Shown here piece by piece: positions 24,339 through 32,105 of a stretch of 47,477 nt of DNA. Where the stretch lies: contig CAYWPC010000018.1 of assembly GCA_964460075.1 (NCBI GenBank), positions 1-47,477 on the forward strand, given 5' to 3'. How positions within the stretch are numbered: position 1 is the first letter of the stretch; the number at the start of each line of letters is the position of its first letter. Under the pieces are notes generated by a model. It did no database searches. It worked only from the letters and a program-made list of their open reading frames with translations, and was not told the DNA's origin. The stretch comes from JAMBLL01 sp964460075. GTDB lineage: Bacteria; Actinomycetota; Acidimicrobiia; Spongiisociales; UBA5794. The position numbers and the translations under genes were made by a program.

Positions 24339-27130
24339 GTCCGACTTCTCCCAAGGACGGCAAGACCTACGAGGAGGATCAGTGCCACGCCTGCCGCTAT
24401 CGCCTGCAATCTCCGAGAGAGGTTCGGGGCGTACGTTGCAACGCCATCCCCCGCAGCAACCTCATTCGAGAACTCCGTCGTGATCCTCGGTGCCGGGCCC
24501 CACGCATCGTCTGGGTTCTCGGCGATGAACACACGCTTGCCGCGCGATGGCTCACCGCGATACGTCCAACCGTCGCGCACCCACGAGTCCGACGAGGAGG
24601 TCAGAGCCCGGCCAACCGGCCGCACATCGCTGACAAACACCGCGTTGGTCGTACCTGCATTGAGCGGAAGCAGATCGAGTTGACCGGCGAACACCTCCCG
24701 CCAAGCAAGCGAGGCCTCGTTGGCGTCAGTCCCCGTGCTGTCGCCGACCACCACAATCCACTTGATGCCAAAGATGGCGAGCTCACCACCGGCACGCTTC
24801 GTCTCACCCGACGTGATCAGGTCCAATTTGACCCTGAGGTAATCATCGAATGCGAGCGGGTCGGCGAGGCGTGCCTCGCCGAGGTCTGGCACCGGTGCCG
24901 ACACCACTCGGTATGCACCACCCTTTATCTTTCTGCTGTCGCCTGGCAGCAGATCCTCCGGACCGACGAGGAGGACTCGGGACCGCACAGCTGCGCCCTC
25001 CTGTGCAAGCGTGAACGCAAGATCCGATTCGATGCGGTCGCCTGGAAGACCGACACGCCCGCCAAGCACGATCGTTGCAGCTGCCACGACAAACACGACA
25101 ACGGCGACAGAACCAACGCCAACTGTGACACGACGCCAACGGACCGTATCGGGCGCAGCGACTGTGGAGGTAACGATCGCGATCAGGACGGCGAAACCGA
25201 GACCAGCTGCTGCAAGCGCTACCGATTCAGTCTCCAACCCCCAACCAAATGACCCTGCCCTCGACAGCAGGAGCCCGCCACCGGTGAGAGCCCCGGCCCA
25301 ACCCGCAACGAGACCGAGCGTTCTGCTGGCACCAGCTATGCCAGCCATCACCACCACTGCTCCGGCAACCACGACGATCGGCGAGACACTCCAGAACGCG
25401 TAACCGTCTCGCGCTATCCCAAGAAGTCCAACACTCCATATCCATGGACTCAGGAGCACGAAACCGCCAGCTGTTCCGCAGAGAGACACAATGAGCGCCC
25501 GCCACGCCGAGCCACTCGTGAACAAGATCAACGCATACAGGCCGACCGCAGGAACTGGGAGGAGCAACATCAGCGGTGAGAACGCCCCGAGAACAGCGTA
25601 CACGGAGATCGCCGCCGCCACCCTGACAACGCCAGGCCAAAGGCCGTCACGTATCGGTGCGAGAGCTATACGTAGCGCCCACGGCAGAACTCCTAGTGCA
25701 AGCAAGGATCCGAGGTCGGTGTTCCCAGCGATTCCTTGGGCCAATGGGCCCGCAACGTACACCACGCCAGCTATGAGGGCGGGGGTGGCGCGAACAGACC
25801 AGGTTCGCAGCAGCCTCGTCATTCCCCAGATTCCCGAGAGGAGAGCTCCAGCACCGAGAATGTACTCACTCAACGCGCCAGCATGGAACGTGACGATCTT
25901 GGCAATCCCAGCAATTGCGAGAAGAGGCCGCAATGGTTCGGCACTGCCCAGACCAGCAGGGTTCCATCCTCCCGCGTAGCTACTCAGGACATCCCATCCG
26001 TTTGAGGGAAACGGCAGCGTGTAACCAGCGGCAGGGAAGCCATCAGTCCACAGGTTCCTTGCAGAGAGCAACACGAATATGAGAGCCAGCAAACCGACAA
26101 CGAACGCTGGCTGACGTACGTCGCGGCCGATGGACTCGACCGTGAACCGGTCATCTCCAGGCATGCGTCGCCGCATCGCAGCAACGGTAGATTCGGTCAG
26201 TTGCGACATCTTGACGCTTCCGCTGCGTTGGAATCGGAACAGGTCAACGTCAGTGGTTACCCGACCGGCGCGGGCGCGCTTTCGCGCTGTGATCGTTCCT
26301 GGCAGGTGGAAGAGGTTCCACAGCCAGGAACGAACCCAATCGAATACGAACCATCGGCCGAGAAATATCGACACGACGAATTCAACGATGCCTAGGAAGA
26401 AATCCAGTGGCACAACCCATAACAAGGTCAGCGGCCCATAGACCTTGAGCACCGATCGGATACGGCTCGCTTCGGCCTTCCACCGGGGAAGATCCTCCGT
26501 CGGGTCGTCAATCTCTACTTGGGACGCTGGCGTGATTGCCACCACAGCGCCTCTCAGGCGCGCCCGTTGCCCCAGGTCGATCGCGGCTGCCAGAGGCGTC
26601 ATCGTCTCGTCTACACCGCCCAGGCCATGCAGAAGATCCGTTCGAATGAGCATCGAGACACCCGAAATCGCTGCCACTTCGCGAACGACGTCGTACTGAC
26701 CCTGGTCGCGTTCTGACATGTCAAGACCTGTGTAGGGAACATCGAACACGTCGGTGAGGAGCCCAATCGACAGCAGCGATTCGCGATCATGACCAACGAT
26801 CTTGGATCCCATGATGCTGGCACCGATCCGATCGGCATCCGTCATGAGCGCAGAAAGAGCATCTGGGGCAGGGATCACGCCCTCACGCACTACCCAGAGG
26901 TAATGGACAGACGAGTCAAGAGACCCGATGAGCTCAGCAAGTGATCCAATATGAGATAGACGATCTGATGAGGGCGACGAATACGATCCCGAGACTGCAC
27001 CGACGATGACGACCTTCGATGGCTCGTACACTTGTCGCTCAAGAGCCACGACCGTAGGGCCGATCCTGCCTGAGTCATCGGCGACCAGTGCAACGACAAC
27101 GGTTGCCTCGTGGGTTGGCGTCATTGACAT
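24335..27130 (-). CDS. Large GT2-like membrane glycosyltransferase
   Basis: A 931-residue protein. The N-terminal 220 residues form a GT2-like domain (VVVALVADDSGRIGPTVVALERQ; later SGVSMLIRTDLLHGLGGVDE), although the usual DxD is not obvious. The rest is mostly membrane, with about 12-14 hydrophobic segments, then a C-terminal soluble part and a last membrane helix. It resembles the actinobacterial GT2 partners of DUF5719. I start at ATG 27130 (MSMTPTHEA); an ATG two codons later is possible. Upstream sequence in the same frame is antisense to cofD and is excluded. Confidence 0.82.
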   Translation of the reverse strand: MSMTPTHEATVVVALVADDSGRIGPTVVALERQVYEPSKVVIVGAVSGSYSSPSSDRLSHIGSLAELIGSLDSSVHYLWVVREGVIPAPDALSALMTDADRIGASIMGSKIVGHDRESLLSIGLLTDVFDVPYTGLDMSERDQGQYDVVREVAAISGVSMLIRTDLLHGLGGVDETMTPLAAAIDLGQRARLRGAVVAITPASQVEIDDPTEDLPRWKAEASRIRSVLKVYGPLTLLWVVPLDFFLGIVEFVVSIFLGRWFVFDWVRSWLWNLFHLPGTITARKRARAGRVTTDVDLFRFQRSGSVKMSQLTESTVAAMRRRMPGDDRFTVESIGRDVRQPAFVVGLLALIFVLLSARNLWTDGFPAAGYTLPFPSNGWDVLSSYAGGWNPAGLGSAEPLRPLLAIAGIAKIVTFHAGALSEYILGAGALLSGIWGMTRLLRTWSVRATPALIAGVVYVAGPLAQGIAGNTDLGSLLALGVLPWALRIALAPIRDGLWPGVVRVAAAISVYAVLGAFSPLMLLLPVPAVGLYALILFTSGSAWRALIVSLCGTAGGFVLLSPWIWSVGLLGIARDGYAFWSVSPIVVVAGAVVVMAGIAGASRTLGLVAGWAGALTGGGLLLSRAGSFGWGLETESVALAAAGLGFAVLIAIVTSTVAAPDTVRWRRVTVGVGSVAVVVFVVAAATIVLGGRVGLPGDRIESDLAFTLAQEGAAVRSRVLLVGPEDLLPGDSRKIKGGAYRVVSAPVPDLGEARLADPLAFDDYLRVKLDLITSGETKRAGGELAIFGIKWIVVVGDSTGTDANEASLAWREVFAGQLDLLPLNAGTTNAVFVSDVRPVGRALTSSSDSWVRDGWTYRGEPSRGKRVFIAENPDDAWGPAPRITTEFSNEVAAGDGVATYAPNLSRRLQAIAAGVALILLVGLAVLGRSRT

Positions 27131-27175
27131 GTGAGGTGCATTCTGGATTCGAACCGGCGCTACAGCAATCATCGT

Positions 27176-28099
27176 GTGACACTGCTCGCCGGCGGGGTCG
27201 GCGGAGCCAGAATGGCCCGGGCACTTCGCTCGGTCCTCGATCCTGGCCATCTTGTCGTCGTGGTCAACGTCGGCGACGATACCGAACGATACGGCGTTCG
27301 CGTGTCTGCCGACCCCGATACGGTGCTCTACACGCTCGCAGGCATGCAGGGTGCCGACGGCTGGGGGCGAGCGAACGACACATCGAGGTTGATGGGTCAC
27401 CTCTCCGACTTCGGAATCGACACGTCTTTTACCCTCGGGGACAACGATTTCGCGTTGTGTGTCGTCAGAACGATGATGCTTGGGCGCGGCGACCGTCTGT
27501 CGCAGGTAACTGCCCATCTCGCGAGGATGCTCGGCGTCACGGACGTCACGGTGATTCCGGCGACTGATGACCCGCTTGCAACGTTCGTTCAAACCGTCGA
27601 CGGCGACTGGTTGGACTTCCAGGAGTACTTCGTCGATCGGCGACACAGCGATCGGGTTGCCTCACTCGCGTACCACGGATCAACCGAAGCACACCCAGCA
27701 CCAGGCGTTGTCGAAGCGATCGAATCCGCCGACATGGTCATCATCGCGCCATCGAATCCACCGCTTTCGATCTGGCCCATTCTGGCGATCGACGATATTC
27801 GGGACGCCGTTGCGCGCCATCGCAACAGTGCAGCAGTGAGCCCGCTTTTCGGTGGCACGCCCTTGCGCGGACCGGCAGACACCGTGATGCGAGCAGTCGG
27901 CCTCTCAGCGGGGTCGCGTGGCGTTCTCGAAGCGTACGATGGCCTCATCGACCGCCTCTTCATCGACAACCAGGACAGCGACGACACGTCCCTCGGCCCA
28001 GAATTCGATGTCACAGTCGTTCCTGGCGATACGAACCTCAACGGCCAAGACAATGGCGCCACATTCGCGCGAAGCATGCTCGCGGAGATGAGCCTGTGA
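27176..28099 (+). CDS. cofD: 2-phospho-L-lactate (or phosphoenolpyruvyl) transferase CofD/FbiA
   Basis: A 307-residue enzyme that joins the lactyl/PEP-guanosine donor to the deazaflavin Fo, giving F420-0 or dehydro-F420-0. The N-terminus TLLAGGVGGARMARAL is the family nucleotide-binding glycine loop. NVGDDTERYGVRVSADPDTVLYTLAG and SNPPLSIWPIL are also typical. I take GTG at 27176, where the family starts; a GTG at 27131 would add 15 unusual residues. It diverges from the GT2 gene with 45 bp between and overlaps cofE by 4 bp. Confidence 0.93.
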   Translation: MTLLAGGVGGARMARALRSVLDPGHLVVVVNVGDDTERYGVRVSADPDTVLYTLAGMQGADGWGRANDTSRLMGHLSDFGIDTSFTLGDNDFALCVVRTMMLGRGDRLSQVTAHLARMLGVTDVTVIPATDDPLATFVQTVDGDWLDFQEYFVDRRHSDRVASLAYHGSTEAHPAPGVVEAIESADMVIIAPSNPPLSIWPILAIDDIRDAVARHRNSAAVSPLFGGTPLRGPADTVMRAVGLSAGSRGVLEAYDGLIDRLFIDNQDSDDTSLGPEFDVTVVPGDTNLNGQDNGATFARSMLAEMSL

Positions 28100-28794
28100 C
28101 AATGGTTGAGATAATCGGCATCGAAGGCATCCCCGAAATCCGCCCTGGCGACGACCTTGCAACCCTGATCGTCGAAGCCATTGACCGAAGCGGCAACAGC
28201 CTCCTTCACCAAGACATCGTCGTCGTTACCCACAAGGTCGTGTCAAAGCAGGAGGGCCGCATCGTCAAGGTCGCGACAGAGCAGGCGTACCGAGACCTCA
28301 TCGCGGACGAAACAGTGAGCGTTGTCCGCAGGCGAGGCGACCTTGTCATTGCACAGACTCGGCACGGGTTCATCTGTGCTAACGCAGCCGTCGATCGTTC
28401 CAACGTCGCAAGCGGGTATGCCCTTCTTCTGCCCATCGACCCGGACAGGTCGGCTCATCGGCTCAGGACGCTCATCGAACGCGAAACGGGTGTCGACATC
28501 GCGGTGGTCATCACGGACACGTTCGGACGTCCGTGGCGAAGGGGCCTCGTCGATGTCGCAATAGGCGTTAGCGGGATTACACCGATCCTCGACCTGATCG
28601 GAACGAAGGACACCTACGGCAACGACCTCAACGTCACAGAAGTAGCCATAGTCGATGAGATTGCTGCCGCCGCAGACCTCGTGATGGGCAAGGCGACATC
28701 GATACCGGTTGCGATCCTGCGTGGCTTGTCCCTGGCAGGTGACGGAAGAGTCACAGACCTCGTGCGCCCCGCACACGAAGATTTGTTCCGATGA
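28096..28794 (+). CDS. cofE: Coenzyme F420-0:L-glutamate ligase (short form)
   Basis: A 232-residue GTP-dependent ligase that adds glutamate residues to F420-0. Family stretches include VTHKVVSKQEGRIV, DTFGRPWRRGLVDVAIGVSG and DEIAAAADLVMGKA. Mycobacterial FbiB is about twice this length because it carries an extra C-terminal FMN-binding nitroreductase domain; that domain is absent here. The start is GTG at 28096, overlapping the cofD stop (GTGA); ATG two codons later is possible. Together with cofD it indicates that this organism makes F420. Confidence 0.93.
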   Translation: MTMVEIIGIEGIPEIRPGDDLATLIVEAIDRSGNSLLHQDIVVVTHKVVSKQEGRIVKVATEQAYRDLIADETVSVVRRRGDLVIAQTRHGFICANAAVDRSNVASGYALLLPIDPDRSAHRLRTLIERETGVDIAVVITDTFGRPWRRGLVDVAIGVSGITPILDLIGTKDTYGNDLNVTEVAIVDEIAAAADLVMGKATSIPVAILRGLSLAGDGRVTDLVRPAHEDLFR

Positions 28795-28803
28795 TCCCAT
28801 GTC

Positions 28804-29715
28804 ATGCCTGAACTACCGGAGATCGAGGCATACATTGCAGCCCTCCGACCCCGGATCACGGGTGCGACCCTTGTTGGCCTTCGTATCGTGTCGTTCTCGC
28901 TCCTGCGAACCTACGAGCCTCCGATAGAGACAGCCGAGGGTCTCGCCGTCACCGGTCTCGCTCGAATCTGCAAGCGGATCTCGATCGATCTCACCGAGGA
29001 CCTGCACCTCGTCATCCACCTCATGGTTGCTGCCAGGCTCACATGGAGCACCGAACCCGTGCGTGTGCCCAAACGCGGCGGTCTCGCGGCGTTCGACTTC
29101 TCCACCGGCTCCCTGCTGCTCACCGAAGCAGGTACGAAGCGACGCGCATCACTCTCCGTGGTCACGACCGATGGGCTCGCGTCGCTCGACCCTGGAGGCC
29201 TCGAAGTAGCCGAGTCGTCGCTGGACGAATTCACGGAAGCGCTCGTTGCGAAGCGCCACACGTTGAAACGAGCGCTCACGGATGCCAGAAATATCTCAGG
29301 GATCGGCGGAGCGTTCGCAGACGAGATACTCCATGAAGCAAGATTGTCTCCAACGCAGATAAACACAAACCTGTCGGATGCAGAATTCGAACGCCTCTTC
29401 CTGGCAGCGCGATCAGTCCTTGAGATGTGGACCGAGAAGCGAATCGCGGAGACGGGCGAGGCCTTCCCTGACAAGGTGACAGCGTTCCATCCGGACATGG
29501 CCGTCCACGGCAAGTTTGGCCAACCGTGCAGCACATGTGGAACACCGATCCAAAGAATCGTATCGGGCTGGCGCGAGACCAACTACTGCCCAAACTGTCA
29601 GACCAACGGCAGAATCCTGGCAGATCGTGCACTCTCGCGACTCCTCAAAAGCGACTGGCCAAACACGCTAGGTACCACCACCGGGGACAGTCACTCTGGG
29701 CACGAGGTCGGCTAG
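28804..29715 (+). CDS. Fpg/Nei-family DNA glycosylase
   Basis: A 303-residue base-excision repair enzyme. It begins MPELPEIEAY, so the catalytic Pro2 and Glu3 are present. CKRISIDL supplies the expected lysine of the beta-strand. A helix-two-turn-helix follows (LTDARNISGIGGAFADEILHEA), then a zinc finger CSTC...CPNC near the C-terminus. The fold is complete; whether it prefers oxidised purines (Fpg/MutM) or pyrimidines (Nei) cannot be decided. It follows cofE by 9 bp and may be read from the same transcript. Its stop overlaps that of the convergent epimerase. Confidence 0.92.
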   Translation: MPELPEIEAYIAALRPRITGATLVGLRIVSFSLLRTYEPPIETAEGLAVTGLARICKRISIDLTEDLHLVIHLMVAARLTWSTEPVRVPKRGGLAAFDFSTGSLLLTEAGTKRRASLSVVTTDGLASLDPGGLEVAESSLDEFTEALVAKRHTLKRALTDARNISGIGGAFADEILHEARLSPTQINTNLSDAEFERLFLAARSVLEMWTEKRIAETGEAFPDKVTAFHPDMAVHGKFGQPCSTCGTPIQRIVSGWRETNYCPNCQTNGRILADRALSRLLKSDWPNTLGTTTGDSHSGHEVG

Positions 29716-30659
29716 AGGGCGGTGTCTCTGAACCATTCAACGGTCCCAGCAATGCCTTCGGGCAACGGCGTCCAGGCCTGCCATCCAAGATACTCGCGTG
29801 CCGCGGAAGCATCGAGACACGAACGAAGTTGCTCTCCCCTTCGCGGTGCGGCCATCTGCGGAGCGATGTCGGCACCCACAGCTTCCACGATGAGGTCGTA
29901 CAGTTTCAAGATCGAGGTCTCGACACCCGTCCCAACGTTCAAATACCGCGAGCCGCCGATCCGTGCTGCTCGAACGAGGGCATCCGCAACATCTTCGACA
30001 TATACGAAGTCACGAGTTTGGTTGCCGTCGCCATATATCGTCGGTGTTCGTCCTGCGAGCAGGTCACCAACGAAAATCGACACGACGCCCGCCTCCCCAT
30101 GGGGATCCTGACGAGGTCCGAAGACGTTCGCGAATCCGAGAGACATAAAGTCGAGATCGTACGCATCTGAGTAGTACCGGAAATACTCCTCCATGACGTA
30201 CTTCGATACACCATACGGGGAGCCAGGAACCCGCTTCTGGCTTTCGGGTGTTGGGATGTTGAACGTGTCTCCGAACGTCGCACCGCCAGAGGAAGCAAAG
30301 ACAAACCGTTCAGCGTCGCCGTGGCGCGCAGCCTCGAGCGCGTTGAGTGTGCCAATGATGTTGACCCCGGCATCGAACACCGGATCGCTGACCGACCGTC
30401 GGACATCGATCTGAGCTGCCAGATGGAACACGGTGTTCGGCCGATAGTCACGAACGAGGCTTACGATCTCGTTGGCGCGGATGTCGATCTGGTGGACCGT
30501 AACGTTCCCCCTCGTTCGGGCGTCCTTCAAGTTCGCGAGCGATCCAGAGCTGAGATCGTCGAGCACGAGAACCTCGTGACCCTCATCTACGAGCCGATCC
30601 ACGAGGTTCGATCCGATGAATCCCGCACCACCCGTCACGACAGATTTCGTCATATTCAC
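29712..30659 (-). CDS. NAD-dependent sugar epimerase/dehydratase (UDP-glucose 4-epimerase type)
   Basis: A 315-residue extended short-chain dehydrogenase. The NAD loop GGAGFIG is at 10-16, the catalytic serine in FASSGG (123-124), and the YxxxK pair is Tyr149/Lys153 in SPYGVSKYVMEEYF. FGPRQDPHGEAGVVSIF and GDGNQTRDFVYVEDVADA bind the sugar nucleotide in this family. It would act on a UDP- or dTDP-sugar for envelope glycans; the exact epimer is unknown. The start overlaps the upstream hydrolase-like gene by 4 bp. ATG at 30659 or two codons later. Confidence 0.9.
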   Translation of the reverse strand: MNMTKSVVTGGAGFIGSNLVDRLVDEGHEVLVLDDLSSGSLANLKDARTRGNVTVHQIDIRANEIVSLVRDYRPNTVFHLAAQIDVRRSVSDPVFDAGVNIIGTLNALEAARHGDAERFVFASSGGATFGDTFNIPTPESQKRVPGSPYGVSKYVMEEYFRYYSDAYDLDFMSLGFANVFGPRQDPHGEAGVVSIFVGDLLAGRTPTIYGDGNQTRDFVYVEDVADALVRAARIGGSRYLNVGTGVETSILKLYDLIVEAVGADIAPQMAAPRRGEQLRSCLDASAAREYLGWQAWTPLPEGIAGTVEWFRDTAL

Positions 30660-31327
30660 ACCCTCGGTGGTAATTCGTCGGAAAGAAACGTGATGACACG
30701 TTCGAACGTGTCGCTAGCCAAACTCGCATCAAACCCCTTCGCGGCATCGCTCCACCAGCCCTCGGGTGCGGCCGGGTACACAACGAACGTCGTTCGAGGG
30801 ACCGTGTCTCGAACAGCGAGCGATGCCTCAACGTTGCACGTTTGGTCCTCCCTGCTCCCAATGAAGAGAGCCGGGATGTCCGCGGCAGCCAAATGCTCGG
30901 TGGCGATGTCGTCGAACGTTGTTGCGATCGCCGCCAACGCGACGAGATGGCCATCTACGGCACCCAGCGCTGCTGCATCGTAGATGCCGGTTCCAATAGC
31001 GAGGGCGCCGTACCCGAACTCCGAGTTCGACCATGCACCAGTCGGGTCGGTCATAAACGCGACGACCTGAGACGTGATCCGCCTGTTGGCTTCATGATCC
31101 ACCGTCAGTTCTGGCGCCAGGGCGGCGACGCCATGACGGGCGAGTGATCGGCAGATGTTCTTCACTGTCGATGTCGGGATGGGCTCTGGACCGAACACGA
31201 GCACGGTCGGCCACGCTCCAACGCCGTCAGGGCGAGCGAGATAACCGCTGTGGATCGCAGCTCCCGCCGGAATACTCGCGGAACCGTACATGATCTCGTT
31301 CGTGCCTTCCCCCGTTTGAACGGCCAC
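30656..31327 (-). CDS. Dienelactone-hydrolase-fold protein, probably without the catalytic triad
   Basis: A 223-residue alpha/beta-hydrolase of the dienelactone hydrolase type (GYLARPDGVGAWPTVLVFG; LARHGVAALAPEL; IPALFIGSREDQTC). The acid residue is present as Asp161. At the nucleophile elbow, where the family has GFC-G, this protein has ALAIG, leaving Ala110 at the cysteine position. At the usual histidine (GAHHGF-like) it has PEG at 188-190. Two of three triad residues thus look lost, from alignment by eye. The start is GTG at 31327 with AGGAG 8 nt upstream. It overlaps the epimerase by 4 bp. Confidence 0.8.
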   Translation of the reverse strand: MAVQTGEGTNEIMYGSASIPAGAAIHSGYLARPDGVGAWPTVLVFGPEPIPTSTVKNICRSLARHGVAALAPELTVDHEANRRITSQVVAFMTDPTGAWSNSEFGYGALAIGTGIYDAAALGAVDGHLVALAAIATTFDDIATEHLAAADIPALFIGSREDQTCNVEASLAVRDTVPRTTFVVYPAAPEGWWSDAAKGFDASLASDTFERVITFLSDELPPRV

Positions 31328-31357
31328 TGGTCCCTCTCCTCGTTCGCCACGGCGAAT

Positions 31358-32047
31358 CTAGCGTCTCCCACGCGTGTGCACCTCTCCCGCGTTGATCACA
31401 ACCCGGCCATCAGACGTTTCGACAACCAGTCCTCCACCGACATCGAGTCCGACCGCCCGACCGGTTCCCGCGTCCCACGAAACATCGCGGCCCATGGTCC
31501 ACGATCTCGCAAAGTACCGCTCCCTCGGCCAACTCGACGGCCCACATGCAAGATACGCGAGTAGGCGATCCACCCATGACGCCGCCAAACGTTCAGCGAC
31601 CTCGGGGCCAGGGTCTGCATCGAACATCGCACCAGCGAAAGGAGGATGATCTCGCCACCACACATTGGCACCGCACCCAACGGTGACTGCGTCATCAGAG
31701 GACTCAACGAGAATTCCAGCGATCTTGTTCCCTGACCACAACAGGTCGTTCGGCCACTTGATCTCAGCATGGATGCCGACAACATCGTCAATCGCCTCAG
31801 AAAGGGCCACGGCAGTGCACAAGGTGATGATCGGCCATTGGGACTGGTCCCAGTCTGGCGTGAACGAGAGTGAGGAGAACATCGCTCGGTCTGGCTGCTC
31901 CCAGCGACGCCCCTGCCGACCGCGACCCTCGGTCTGGCGCTCGGCGACCACGAGCGTCGGTCGCGCAGAGATCGACAGCTCGGCCTTCGCCGCGTCCTGG
32001 GTCGAGGCGACAGACCCGAGCCTCACGATGTCGTAGGGTGTATCCAA
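31358..32047 (-). CDS. birA: Biotin--[acetyl-CoA-carboxylase] ligase
   Basis: An approximately 229-residue ligase that forms biotinyl-AMP and attaches biotin to BCCP. Key motifs are GRGRQGRRW in the biotin-AMP loop, KWPNDLLW, and KIAGILVE. There is no N-terminal helix-turn-helix, so unlike E. coli BirA it should not act as a repressor. I prefer TTG at 32047 (GGAG 7 nt upstream, leaving a divergent gap to the carboxylase); a GTG at 32113 in the same frame would overlap the neighbour's start. Its target is probably the BCCP domain encoded at 36249-37994. Confidence 0.9.
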   Translation of the reverse strand: MDTPYDIVRLGSVASTQDAAKAELSISARPTLVVAERQTEGRGRQGRRWEQPDRAMFSSLSFTPDWDQSQWPIITLCTAVALSEAIDDVVGIHAEIKWPNDLLWSGNKIAGILVESSDDAVTVGCGANVWWRDHPPFAGAMFDADPGPEVAERLAASWVDRLLAYLACGPSSWPRERYFARSWTMGRDVSWDAGTGRAVGLDVGGGLVVETSDGRVVINAGEVHTRGRR

Positions 32048-32105
32048 ACCGACGCTCCGAGAGTCGAAATCAACGTAATCCCCAGCGAGCCTACCGGGAG
32101 GTCCG

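Noticed and set aside
27131..27646. N-terminal extension of the GT2 membrane protein
   Set aside because: This part of the frame is antisense to cofD, which has clear family motifs; the GT2 domain begins at 27130.
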